64,000 nt of DNA, from assembly GCF_001577835.2 (NCBI RefSeq), contig NC_029532.1, forward strand, positions 1,550,001 through 1,614,000, written 5' to 3'. The stretch is from Coturnix japonica (taxonomy: Eukaryota > Chordata > Aves > Galliformes > Phasianidae). Under the pieces are notes generated by a model. That model was given only the letters and a program-made list of their open reading frames with translations. It made no database searches and was not told the DNA's origin. The position numbers and the translations under genes are program-made. This document shows positions 22,657 to 32,985 of the stretch, piece by piece (the stretch's first letter is position 1; the number at the start of each line of letters is the position of its first letter).

Positions 22657-24152
22657 ATCCCCTGCCCAGCACCAGGGGTTCTTGTACTGGTGCACAGTGA
22701 GATGGAAAAGCCTGAACAACCTGATTGCAGCTGAGGCTTTGGCTTGCAGGTCTCAATAGAGAGGACTACTGAGAACCCTCAAGACCAACATCTTGCTGTA
22801 AAAAAGCAATTCAAAATATTCCAAGAAAGAAGGTGAGTCTCATCTTTCTTTGAGGCTGAAAGGAGACAACAGTAATTTCTTGCAGGAAAGATTGTATCTC
22901 TAGACCGGCATAGGAATAGAAAATAAATAGGTATTAAATTACATTTGGCTGTCGCAATGTAATCTAATAAAGCATCTGCTGAATCAATAGCCAAATCATT
23001 ATCCAAGGCACACAGCGAGCATCCTTTATTTTTTGCTTCTTTTTTGCCCTTAAATTTGAAGCACAAGAAAAAGGTTTTCACATTAGCATGCTGCAAAGCA
23101 GCAAAGAGCTTGAAGTCTTCATAGGAAGAAGGCAGGAAGAAACAAGCCACGCTTTATGCAAGTGTCATCTTCCTCATTTGAAACGTGTATTTTAGGAGTA
23201 TTGGGAAATGAAGATCTTGCATTTAATGACTGTCAGATCTGTCAGCTCTGCTGAGCTGTCTGACGGAGCAGACTGCAGAAGGCGGCTGTGTGCAGGGAGA
23301 GGGGAAAGGCAAGAGAAGGCTCTGAGCAATTCTGTTCACCTAATTGAGGCTCATTGGAAAGAAAAACCCCCAACAAACTGATGGAGCAGCTACCTGCTGA
23401 AAATGCAGCTTCATTGAATAGAATGAGATCTGCTGTGTTGGCTGCTGCTCATGGTTGCAACTTGCATGGCACAGACTGCAGCTGCCGTTTGCAAGCAGAG
23501 CATTCCTGGAATCAGGTTCTCTGTAATATATTCATTAATGCAGTGTGATGGAATAGAAAGTACAGTTATAATATATTTCTAGGACGCCAAGCTGGGAAGA
23601 GATATAAGCAGCACAAAGGGCTGAATTACAATTTAAAATGATCTTGAGAAATGGGCTAAATGATCTAAAACGGATTGCATGAAACTCCCCAAAAAGGGAA
23701 GTGCAAAACTGAACTAAAAGTGAAATGAAGTGCACAAAGCAGCTGGTAACCTCTGCAAAGCACTGTGATAATGTGGGTGAACCCCCCAGGCACAGAGCTG
23801 GCCAATGCTTTACTTTTGAAATGAAGTCGTCACCCCACAGGGCAGCAAAGCAATACAGGTTCCTTCTGGCTGATGGAGGTGAGGAAGGGATTCGTTGTGG
23901 TCTTCTTTGGATGTTGTCTATTTGCAGGGTGCAGGCACTTTGCTCCTTGCTTTGCAGATGGGGCAGTTCCAGAGGCTGTCAGCTGTGCTCTGTGCAGCAG
24001 CAGCACTGATGGGAAGCTGCCAGCTTCCTCCGTCTGCTTTACAGGCAGAGAGTTCCTGATTTCTTGTTCCTTTTCCTTAGCTTTCCCAGCACCTTCCTAG
24101 TTTACTGATTGACTTCGTGTTTGCTTTGTAACTGCAGTACTTGGTGTTGGTT

Positions 24153-24450
24153 TCATCGAATCATAGAATGGCCTGGGTTGAAAAGGACCACAATGATCAT
24201 CCAGTTCCAACCCCCTGCTGTGTGCAGGGTCACCAACCAGCAGCCCAGGCTGCCCAGAGCCACATCCAGCCTGGCNCCAGGCTGCCCAGAGCCACATCCA
24301 GCCTGGCCTTGAATGCCTGCAGGGATGGGGCATCCACAGCCTCCTTGGGCAACCTGTTCCAGTGCATCACCACCCACTGGGTGAAAAACTCCCAAGATCC
24401 AACCTAAACCTCCCCTGTCTCAGTTTAAAACCATTCCTCCTTGTCCTACT
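24153..24450 (-). repeat. CR1 LINE 3' region, about 300 bases, with internal duplication at an N
   Basis: Antisense CR1: it opens with the reversed tail (GAATCATAGAATGGCCTGGG), continues through GATCATCCAGTTCCAACCCC and GGGATGGGGCATCCACAGCC, and ends near CATTCCTCCTTGTCCTAC. It is the longest and one of the best-preserved CR1 copies in the window, so relatively young. At 24245-24307 a 31-base segment occurs twice, separated by the single N at 24276; CR1 normally has it once. Confidence 0.95.
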
Positions 24451-25139
24451 TAGTGCTTAAGTTTTAGTGGAACCATTAATAGGAGGAACAGGAATGTTAC
24501 AGGCATGTCTTAGCACTTCAGAAGCACTGATATAAAGGCATCTGCGCAATGCCTAACTTGTTGTCAAGCCTGAGTACGAAATATACACGCTGTTGACTGA
24601 AATAAATTGCTCACGGGATGTTTTATTGGCTGTTCTGCAATGAGATGAGCAAGGAGGATTGCAGAAGTTCAGCCTTCCTGAAGTGGAGTGGGGTTTCATC
24701 CAGGAAGTGTGCACCTTCCTGGTGCAATGAAGCACGGCAGGGTTTGTTGTTGTTCTTTTTTAACTGTTCACCAGCAGTTGCTCTGATATTTGACTGACTC
24801 AATTCCCAGCCTTTGGATTCCTCCAGCTCTGCTGCTGATGCACAGCTCTGACTCAGGGATTCACCACCACTCATTTGATGCAACTTCAAGACTCGTGCTG
24901 GCTGAACCCTGCCTGATGGAGGAGGAAGAGCAGAGCCTTCAACTGTGCCACTGCTCCATCCAAATCCCCCAATTCAGTCTGTTTGTGGACCCCCACCCTC
25001 CAAAAGGCAACCCCAGCTCTTGCAGCAGAGTCCGTCCCCTATGGGGAAACAGCTTTGAGGAACTCTAGAGGGTTAAAAAAACACAGCTCTGAAACGAGCC
25101 CTGGGGGAAAAGTCACATGCACCAGGAAGGTTTTGCAAG

Positions 25140-25292
25140 TCAACGCTCGTAGCGCTGGGTGATGGGAGTGCGGAGGTGCGAACCCTCCCCTGCAGAGGGA
25201 CCTCCCCAACCTGCGGGGCACAGCGATGGGCGGTGTGGGGCAGTGAGGAGGAGGAGGGGGCAGAGTTTGCACCCTGAGAGCGCTGCTGGATG
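25140..25292 (+). promoter_or_regulatory. TMEM268: Possible TMEM268 promoter and noncoding first exon
   Basis: A locally GC- and CpG-richer stretch containing CGCTCGTAGCGCTGGG, GCGGGGCACAGCGATGGGCG and GAGCGCTGCTGGATGAG ends in a donor-like GAG|GTATGG at about 25292. Human TMEM268 begins with a noncoding exon, so an untranslated exon joined to the acceptor just before 26642 is plausible. This is inference. Confidence 0.3.
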
Positions 25293-25949
25293 AGGTATGG
25301 CTCTGGTGGGCTCTCCTTAAATAGGACATAGTAGTGGAGTTAGGTTGGATGGGGCTCGGAGGGGTCTGTAGGGGCAGGGAGGCAAATGGAATTGCTTTGT
25401 GTTAAGATAAGAGGTGTGCTAAGATGCAGAGCCCTGGGGAGCGCAGGGATGGAAGGCTTTGAGGGGCCAAGCTCCGTGCACAGGAGCAATGAGAGGCAGT
25501 GGAGCCAAGCGAGGTCTGTGCTGAACAAATGGCTTAAAGCAATGCTGCCGATGGTTCTGGGCACGGCTGTGCTGGGGAAGGACTGTAGGAGCTGCCCTGG
25601 ATGCTCCCACAGGACTCAGCAGTTTCCCATGTGCCTGGGGCAGAGAGCCCTGCTTCAGCTCTAACTTAATATGACAGCTTGTAATGAGCTTTCCCTTCTG
25701 TCTCCAGCATTGGGAGTGGGTGCTGAGGCCATTCCCATGCACAGCACACACCTCTTGTGCAAAGTGCACCGAGTTTGGCTCCTGCAAGCGTTGAGTTTCC
25801 AGCCTTTGCAGTTTTGTTTTGTTTTCTTCTTCTCTTCCCGTGCCTCAGTTTCCTGTCTGACAGTCCTTGAACTGACGGCAGTCCTGGCTTTGTGCAAAGG
25901 GGTGATTGCAACAACAATTAGTAACAGGAAAATGCAGTGGTCCTTTTGG

Positions 25950-25990
25950 AAGGGTTGGACTTAGTGATCCCAAGGGGTCTCTATGATGAG
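25950..25990 (+). repeat. Probable degraded CR1 tail
   Basis: GGAAGGGTTGGACTTAGTGATC followed by GGGGTCTCTATGATGAG resembles a sense-oriented CR1 3' end with an internal deletion. Weak. Confidence 0.35.
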
Positions 25991-26641
25991 GGACCCTCAA
26001 ACCACCCTCCTGGTGCAAAAAGGTGGAGTTAAGCTTAAAATTAAACGATAGCTTTGGCAGCAGGGTTGCAAAAATGGAAGATAAAGAACCTTCAAAGTCT
26101 TCCATGCTCTTGGTTGGAATAACCACCCACAAATCCTTGCATCATTCCCTGGGGAACCCATGGGAAATGGTGGCTGCTGTGGGGGTGAAGATGAGCAGAG
26201 CTCCCCACGTTGCTTCCTGCTTTGCTGCTGCTCTCCTTTGCTTGGGCGGGTGCAAGGTTCTTCCTTATCTGCACCGTTTCCTTCCTGTGATAGGGAGTTC
26301 CTATGATCCGAATAAGCAAGAGGAAAGCCTGTGCACGTTGCACTGTTAGCACCTGAGTGGTGGTAACATCACAGAGCTCGGTGCTCTCAGCCTTTATTTG
26401 CTGCCTCTGTAAGGTTTTTGAATGCTTTGCCTTCCTCTTTTCGGGGCTAGAAAATGCTGCCGTGCTTATGGAAAAGTGGAATCTCAAGGAAGTCACCAGT
26501 GGGAGTCTGAATGAGGATTTCACAGCCTGGTCCCTGGTGAGGAGAGGGAGCTGCCTGCTGCTGGGAGATAGGGGAGATCTCCAGCAAGTGCTGAATTGCT
26601 GACCCTACAGCCCAAAGTTCCCAAGGAGCAGAGCCTGCAGC

Positions 26642-26747
26642 ATGGCCTATAAGAGCCAGGCTGATGGGATTGAGGAGAACAGCCCGCCTTCCTCCATCCT
26701 GTATTGTAAGAGTGATTTAAAGGAAGGATCCCTACAGTGGGTGAAAG
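26642..26747 (+). CDS. TMEM268: TMEM268 coding exon 1
   Basis: Residues 1-35 plus one base; poorly conserved N-terminus beginning MAYKSQADGIEENSPPSS. The ATG context is CAGCATGG. The donor is GTAAGT. A CR1 tail begins about 10 bases after the donor. Confidence 0.85.
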
Positions 26748-29700
26748 GTAAGTGTACAGGGTTGGACCGGAGGGTCCTTCAAGATCCTCTTCCAACATTG
26801 GCTGTTCTATGGGTCTGTGAACTTGCTGGTGACCGAGAAATGCAGTACTGAGCACAGTGCCAATAGAGACCTTTAAACTGTTCTTTGCAAGTGAAGAAAC
26901 CTTTGGGATTCTTGCTTCACACTCATCACCTCCTCTGCTTAATCTGGGGATTAACTTCAGCAAAAAAAAGTAGGACGTTATTATCCTGGAGTTTCTAGAT
27001 GCATCTGCTCTTCCCTTCTTCACTTGAGGCAGTTACACCCTATCGTAATGCAATTGGCACAGTTAACTTGGAACCTCCTATACATGAGCAGTGATGAGAT
27101 GGTGAGGATGGAGGATGAAAGCAGGGCAGAAGGGAAAGGTGAGTGTATGCAGCCCTGGGGCCAGTGCAGCAGCCTGGGGGAGCACTGAACCCTGTGCTAT
27201 GGGAGCAGCCGTAAGGCATGGGGCTATCCCCAGAGATAGGGGGAAAGCTGGATGAAACGTTGGTGAAACAGGATCTCATGTGAACACACCACTTTCTTGG
27301 CCCTCATCTCTTCCTCTTGGCATAGCTCAGCTTGTGTAAGCTCTAGGGGAACGCCAACCTTCAGAGCACGTCATGGCAGTCTGTGTTGTCAGCCTTCCTT
27401 TCACCACAGGCTCCTGAGCTGCTGGGTTTAACAGCCATGCCAAAGCTGTGCTGCTGACCTCTCTGGGTTTTTGCAGAAGCCCGCAATGGCCAAGTGCTCA
27501 TGGTGCTCAGCATGGACAACACCTGCTCGGCTGCATCCTTTGACATGGAGCTTTGTGCAGAGAAACTCCAGTCCCTGGGGGTTCAGGTAAGCTCTTCACC
27601 TATCATCTCCCCTGGCAGCCCATTGCAGTGAATGCTGGCTGGGTTGATCCCGTTTGCACCCAGATCACACTTTTTTAAGTTTCTTTTTTATTTTTTTTGG
27701 TGTAAGGTTGGTTTGTTTCAGTTTAATTTCAGTCTATTCCTCATTGACTTCAAGACAACTGTAATGACCTTGGCTTAGAGCTCCGTGAAGAAACCCATTC
27801 AGTGCAGGTTCAGCTGAAGAGCATGAAAGCACTCCGATGTGCTAGAACATCACTGGGACAGTCTGTCTCGTCTTGTCCTTTGCCATAAAAACATGCTTTT
27901 CTCTTATGACTTTCCCTGCCCTTTGCAGGGAGATATCACTCACTGCAAATGAGGCAGCACACAGTGACAGCTGTAGCGATGAGGCTGGAGCCTGAGCCTG
28001 TGCCCTCTGCACACATCAGGTCTGCAGTGCAGGCTGTGTCCCATAAGGACTGTCTGAGCTGTTCTGATGGAGCTGAGGGCCCAGTGAGCTGGGGGAGTGC
28101 TGGGACACCGCTGTCAGCCATAGGGTTGTGTAGTGCTGCATGGAGCTGGGAGCTGGACACCATGATCCTTTGGGTCCTTTCCCACTCAAGGCAATCTGTG
28201 ATTCTTGCTCTCGGTTTCCTGAGCAGGTGGAAGCGGGTGAATGGAGGAGGCTGATTGAGGAGGCAGTCCTGAAGCCTGAAGTGAGGCGGTACCTCTTCTA
28301 CAACTCCAGGGCATTCCAGATTGCCATTGCTGTGGTAAGGATGCTGGGCTCTCCCTCTGTTTCCCTGTCTTTTGCTTTGTTTTTAATGCAAAGGCTGGGT
28401 TCTCCAGTCCTTAGCATCCTCCTTGAGCCCAGTGTCCATCTCCTGTAGCTGAGCAGCCCCTTCGCCACCCTGAGTGCTCTGACAAGAGAGAGACTATCAC
28501 AAGTGTTATCAATATTCCTCAGTGGGCTCATAGCTTATCTAAATGAAAGAACTCAACCGAAAACGTCCCTAGATATGAATCATCATTAATAACTCAGTTT
28601 GTCTTTGATGATTGCGAACTTCTTATGATAAACTAGTTCTCGGCCCTTCTTAGACCCTTCTCCCCTTGATTTGTTATTGGAAAGAGCTCATGTCCTCCCT
28701 CACCTCCTGAACATCCTAGGCGACTTAATTAATTTATGGCAAGGTCTTTTCTTCCCTTGACTTCTCTCACTCCTGCAGTTTTATGAGTGCCATCCATCTC
28801 TCTGGGTTCTCACAGATTTTCTATATGTCTCTCTGGACAAACATTTACACCACGGTCCAGCTCTGCTCCTTTGGGCACTACTGGGAGGCCAGCGTGCTGG
28901 TGACTCTGGTTGCAGTGGCTGTCACTGTGGTTGTGATTCTAATCATTGACCACCGCCAGAGGAAGGTGAGCTGACCCAGGGAGCGTGGGGAGTGAGTTCC
29001 CTGCCATTGAAGTGTTGGGATATGCAGCTTTGGTACATTCTTTCCTAGATCAATATGAACACAGATGTGCGGCTGGCAGCTGTCAATGAATTCTTTATCA
29101 AACACAGCTTAATTCTGGGGATTACTGATGACCTGGATGGGCCACGCAGCATCCTACAAGTATCCTTTCTGTGCAGAATAGCCCTTGGGCAGCTTGATGT
29201 GGTGAGGGTCAAGCAGCCCATGGCAGTGGGGTTGGAACTGGATGATCTTTAAGGTCCCTTTCAACCCAACCATTCTGTGATTCTGTGATGGGGAGAATGT
29301 TTACTGATGCAGTAAATCCTTAAGGCTTTCTAAGATTCTTTTCTTCCTATTGGGTGCTGTGGAGAATTGGGTATTTTTCTTCTCCCATCCATAGGCATCA
29401 AAATATACCCAAAGGCTGCTGGGAAGAGTCTAAATGACTGAAGTGAAATTAGTCCTTGGGGCAGACAATTATTCCTAAAGCCGTGTGATGTTTACATGGC
29501 AATGATGAGTCTCGTTATGAGAATCACAGCAGTGTGCCTATGGCAAGATCTTAACAAACAAACCAACCACAGAAGAGTGGAGTCCCAGTTGTGTTATTCC
29601 TTGCAGAGAGAGATTTAGGTTGGATATAAGGAAGTTTTTTACACTCAGGGCAATGAGGCACCGCACAGGATGCACAGACCTGGTGGTGCCCCATCCCTGC

Positions 29701-31592
29701 AGACATCCAAGATCAGGTTGATGGGGCTCTGAGCACTGATGGAGCTGTGGGTGTCTATGAGCACTGCAGGGAGTGGGACCTGATGGCCTTTAAGGTCCCT
29801 TCCAACTCAAACCATTCTATGATTCTTGACCTGCTCCTCCCAGCTCTGGTTTGTGCACTTCAGCCCCGAGCGCTGCCTTCAATCCCTGTCAGCTCACATC
29901 ATGGAGCTGCGGCAGGCACAAGAGGTAAATGACCACCCTATGGCCTGTCTCTGCTGAAAACTGGCAGCTGGGCAAACTGGGAGGTGGACAAACAGCATCT
30001 ACTGGTGCATCAGGAATTGATTTAGGCCCTGTGGTGTGAACATAGCTGGGTAATCAACTGTGCGACTTTTGGTAAAGGAAAGTCGCCAAGGGTAAATGCT
30101 GAAGGCAGGTGTTACTGTCTGAAATAGCTGACACCTTGAGCTGTCCTCTGGAAATAATGAGATAGCCTGAGGAATAAATAAGCACAGCACCAGGTACCTG
30201 GATGGGAATTTTGTCCTTTGGAAAGTCTTCCTCTTTGTGGGTATGTAGATATCTAAACTCTGCTGCCCAGTTGTGGCTACATGACAGGAGGTGAGGGGTA
30301 CAACCCCCGAATCTTGTTCTTTTCTTGACTCCTGGGAGGGTAGTTTTGGTAGGAAATCATGTTCTTTGTCTCCTTGGGTCCCCCAAACTGTCCTTCTCCT
30401 GCAGCTGGGCTGGCAGCACAGGCTGGACCAGCTCTGTGTGGTGATGGAGGTGGCTGTTCCTGCAGCAGAGGACACTTCATGTGAGGAATCACCTCTCTTA
30501 TCTGGTGGGGAGAGCTTCAAGAAAGAGCCCATGATGTGCAATGAGCTGCTCCATCTCATCCCTGAGGGCCCCCCAGAGGTAATGAGGAATACCCCCCTAT
30601 GGGCAGAGCACCTTCTAGGCATGTTGCCTCCAAACTCATGGCAGTAGGCATCGCCCATGGGGTACAACACCTGCAAACCTAGAGGTCCCCTCATGCCATC
30701 TCCAGTCCTGACAGCACTAAGCAGTTCGTGCTTATGGCCTTAATGCTGTCTGTTTTATGGGCCAGACATTTCCTTCTGGTCCCCATTTGGAAGTAGTTGT
30801 CTGCTAGGATCTGGTGCTTGTGTCTGGGCTGAGTGTGGCTATGCTGAGCCCTCATCTCTTCCATGGAGCATGCCCTCAAATGCTCGTGCCATGCTGAGTG
30901 ACAAATGTGTCCTCATTCCTGCTCAGCAAGAAGCTTCGAAAGAGATTATTTTGATTTATTTCACAGTTTTCTGCTTGCTGTTACTAAATGAATTCAGTGC
31001 AGGTGACATCCCTGTTGGTAGAAGCTCTCCAGCCATCTGATGGCAAAAAAACCCAACACACCCAAAAGGAGATGATGGCAGAACAAGAGGGTCCCCGAGC
31101 AGCCTGGCTCCCAGCCACCCCATCCCAGCCCTGGGCTGGCTTTGCTGCCTACCCCCAAGCCTGACATGTCACTGTGCTGGGGCTCAATGTGCCAGCACTG
31201 CTGAGCAAAGGGGATGTGGAACAGTTATGTATCTGTCCTTTGCTTCTGTCCTGATTCTGTTGGACAAGAGCAGTGTTTGAATGAGGCAGACACTGACCCT
31301 CTCGTGCTCATTCCAGGTGATGGCCCAGCAGCTCCTGGTGATCTTCAGTGCCTGCTACGTGCGCCTGCTGGTCAGTGGCCGGCTGCCCCATCCTGTGGCC
31401 ACAGGGCACATGGAAAGCAGCAGCGTGCCCTGCCCCTGCCAGTTCATCCAGGCCTCTGTGCTCAGCACAGAGCATTGCTGTCTGCTGGGCAGGGGGCTGC
31501 GGGGGGCTGAAGGGCAAGGACAGCAGTGTGAAGAGGCAGAGGAGGCTGTCACAACTCATCCTGGACTCCTCTGGAAGAAAGAGTGGAAATAG
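26642..31592 (+). CDS. TMEM268: Transmembrane protein 268 (8 coding exons, 371 residues)
   Basis: TMEM268 (human C9orf91) is a two-pass membrane protein; human work links it to integrin beta-4 turnover, but its molecular role is not well known. Joining 26642-26747, 27477-27586, 28227-28334, 28816-28965, 29049-29159, 29844-29924, 30405-30578 and 31317-31592 keeps one open frame of 371 residues with GT/AG introns of 83-738 bases. Landmarks shared with human: NGQVL and DNTC after the variable N-terminus, PEVRRYLFYNSR before the first membrane segment (about 101-124), a second membrane segment rich in V/L/I/A (133-152), TDVRLAA, LDQLCVVME, and VPCPCQFI near the end. The acceptor before the ATG is probably CCCTACAG or GCCTGCAG. 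After CCLLGRG the bird frame runs about 30 residues beyond the human stop. Human is 342 residues. Sense-oriented CR1 tails lie in four intron positions. Confidence 0.93.
26758..26820 (+). repeat. CR1 LINE 3' end fragment in TMEM268 intron 1
   Basis: GGGTTGGACCGGAGGGTCCT, then CTTCCAACATTGGC and TGTTCTATGGGTCTGTGA: a diverged, sense-oriented CR1 tail directly behind the exon 1 donor. Confidence 0.65.
27477..27586 (+). CDS. TMEM268: TMEM268 coding exon 2
   Basis: Completes codon 36 (Glu) and encodes to residue 72, including NGQVLMVLSMDNTC, which aligns with human NGQVLTVLRIDNTC. The acceptor is TTTTTGCAG, the donor GTAAGC, end phase 0. Confidence 0.93.
28146..28206 (+). repeat. CR1 LINE 3' end fragment before TMEM268 exon 3
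   Basis: GCTGGACACCATGATCCTTT, then TCCTTTCCCACTCAAGGC and AATCTGTGATTCTT: a diverged sense CR1 tail ending about 20 bases before exon 3, so it abuts the polypyrimidine tract. Confidence 0.65.
28227..28334 (+). CDS. TMEM268: TMEM268 coding exon 3
   Basis: Residues 73-108, including PEVRRYLFYNSR and the start of the first membrane segment (AFQIAIAV). The acceptor is CCTGAGCAG, the donor GTAAGG. Confidence 0.94.
28816..28965 (+). CDS. TMEM268: TMEM268 coding exon 4 (membrane segments)
   Basis: Residues 109-158. Completes membrane segment 1 (IFYMSLWTNIYTTVQ) and contains segment 2 (VLVTLVAVAVTVVVILII), followed by the basic DHRQRK, which suggests a cytosolic side. The acceptor is TTCTCACAG, the donor GTGAGC. 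Confidence 0.94.
29049..29159 (+). CDS. TMEM268: TMEM268 coding exon 5
   Basis: Residues 159-195, INMNTDVRLAAVNEFF onward, matching human NTNTDLRLAAANG. Intron 4 before it is only 83 bases. The acceptor is TTTCCTAG, the donor GTATCC, a less usual sequence after GT. Confidence 0.93.
29216..29288 (+). repeat. CR1 LINE 3' end fragment in TMEM268 intron 5
   Basis: CAGCCCATGGCAGTGGGGTT, then GGATGATCTTTAAGGTCCC, TTTCAACCCAACC and ATTCTGTGATTCTGTGA: a clear, fairly intact sense CR1 tail. Confidence 0.9.
29611..29826 (+). repeat. CR1 LINE 3' fragment abutting TMEM268 exon 6
   Basis: A sense CR1 of about 215 bases: it starts at AGATTTAGGTTGGATATAAG, passes through CCCCATCCCTGCAGACATCC, and ends GGTCCCTTCCAACTCAAACC, ATTCTATGATTC. 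It ends 17 bases before the first base of exon 6. Confidence 0.92.
29844..29924 (+). CDS. TMEM268: TMEM268 coding exon 6
   Basis: Residues 196-222, LWFVHFSPERCLQSLSAHIM onward, matching human [20 protein letters not shown]. The acceptor is CTCCTCCCAG, the donor GTAAAT. Confidence 0.94.
30405..30578 (+). CDS. TMEM268: TMEM268 coding exon 7
   Basis: Residues 223-280, with LDQLCVVMEV (human LSQLCVVMET), then an acidic linker and PLLSGGESFKKEP, NELLHLIPE. The acceptor is CTCCTGCAG, the donor GTAATG. Confidence 0.94.
31317..31592 (+). CDS. TMEM268: TMEM268 coding exon 8 with extended C-terminus
   Basis: Residues 281-371. VMAQQLLVIFSACYVRLLVS and VPCPCQFIQASVLST match the human C-terminal region; human stops just after its CCPFLAR, whereas here CCLLGRG is followed by an acidic, glutamine-rich tail ending LLWKKEWK. 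The acceptor is ATTCCAG; the stop is TAG at 31590-31592. Confidence 0.9.
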   Translation: MMAQQLLVIFSACYVRLLVSGRLPHPVATGHMESSSVPCPCQFIQASVLSTEHCCLLGRGLRGAEGQGQQCEEAEEAVTTHPGLLWKKEWK

Positions 31593-31598
31593 GACTCT

Positions 31599-31604
31599 AA
31601 TAAA
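31599..31604 (+). terminator. TMEM268: TMEM268 polyadenylation signal AATAAA, 7 bases after the stop
   Basis: A canonical AATAAA begins six bases after the stop codon. If used, the 3' UTR would be only about 20-35 bases. A G/T-rich stretch (TTACTGCTGTGCTGT) follows at about 31628-31642. Use of this signal is inferred. Confidence 0.6.
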
Positions 31605-32912
31605 GCGTGCAAACTTGCCATGCATTCGTTACTGCTGTGCTGTAAGCCCACAAGCCATTGCACTGGGGTGTCACCGGTTCGCTGGGCACAGGGGTGGTAC
31701 AAAACCAAGCTCTCACATTTTATGCTTTGGCTGCTATTACCTTCTTGGAAACAGTCTGAATGCAAAGTCAGTGGGAGCACAGTTTGTTTTTACAGTATAC
31801 AAATTGGATTCACTGCTGGGACGCAATGGCTCGTGCATTGGCCACGTGGAATGATTCTTGGTATGGAGTGCTGCTTGGAAAACCTCCTGCTGGGTCAGCA
31901 TGAGGGAGTCAGGCCAGACTTGGAGCACAGCAGCTCTGCAGCAGAGCCCAAGGAGTGGACGAAGCTCAGCAGCTCCCATGCTGTGTTTGGGACATCACTG
32001 TTGCCCCCACATCACAGCGAGGGACATGGCATCCCCAGGGAGGGACGTGGTGTCAGCAGGGATGGATGCAGCCTCTTATCCACAGTGCTGGGGGGTTGCT
32101 ATGGACCCTCCATTACTGCTTCCCTAATTGCAGTAAGCACCCAGCAATTAACCGGGTGTTAAGTGTTGAGTAAAGCTTAACTTTACTCAAAGGAGGAGTT
32201 TGATTCCTCTTGCTAATGCACCCTGGCACCTGCCGTGCTCTGGCCCTATTGCAAGGCAGATGGTTAATGCCTTGCTTTTCCTTCCTGTGCTCTTAATTAA
32301 AACATCAGTGATGAGAGGCATCCCTTCCCCCTCCCAAGGATCCAGCTGTTCTATGGGAAATGTGATATTCTGGGAGAGTTTACAGGACCTCAAAGCACAC
32401 AGCTCCCTCTTACATGGCAGTGCATTCTGTTACCCAACAGTGCCAGGTGATGGGAGGTCATAAATATCCTCCCAGGGAGATGTTGATTAGTGGGGTATCA
32501 CTGCCACAGTGGGGTAAGGCTGCATCTCCCTCCTTTTTGCCTCAGAATAAATCACTCTCTGGGCTGCTCCATAGGTCTGGGTGGTGGCTCTGGGTGCTGC
32601 TGGCAGCACAGGATCTTCAGTCTCTGAGCTATGTAGCTGTGGGCTGAGGGGAAGGGGACAACAGGGCACTGCATCTCATGGTACTGCAAACCCATGGCCT
32701 GGGCTGCTGAGGAAGAAAGTGCAAGATCATGGTGTGAGATAGAAAGGAGATAACATCACGTGGTCTTGTTCCGGCGTTTCATGTTGGGAGGTTTGAGAAA
32801 GCTCTGATGCACAGGGCTGAAAGCTGTAATTTGGCACAGAGAGATTTACATCAGCGGGAGCCCTGCTGTGCTTTTGTGCAGTGCCAGTGAAAGGCCAGGG
32901 CTTGGATGGATG

Positions 32913-32985
32913 TGAATCACAGAACAGCTTGAGCTGGAAAGGACCCTAAGGGTCATCAAGTTCCAGCCCCCAAAAGCATGGAGCA
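32913..32985 (-). repeat. CR1 LINE 3' end fragment
   Basis: Antisense CR1 tail: GAATCACAGAACAGCTTGAG, then CTGGAAAGGACCCTAAGGG and TCATCAAGTTCCAGCCCCC. Confidence 0.8.

Larger units (their letters stand above)
20306..25139. other. Intergenic region between ATP6V1G1 and TMEM268
   Basis: No gene is recognised. The region contains two CR1 pieces (22563-22656 and 24153-24450) and otherwise unique, moderately AT-rich sequence. Open frames of about 100 codons near 22439-22759 are partly CR1-derived. Confidence 0.6.

Noticed and set aside
29999-30694. 231-codon open frame on the minus strand
   Set aside because: It lies antisense over TMEM268 exon 7 and its introns, resembles no known protein and crosses clear splice sites of the real gene; a shadow of GC-biased coding sequence.
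31620-32162. 180-codon open frame after TMEM268
   Set aside because: No similarity, no start context or splice support; probably chance in GC-richer sequence just past the gene.
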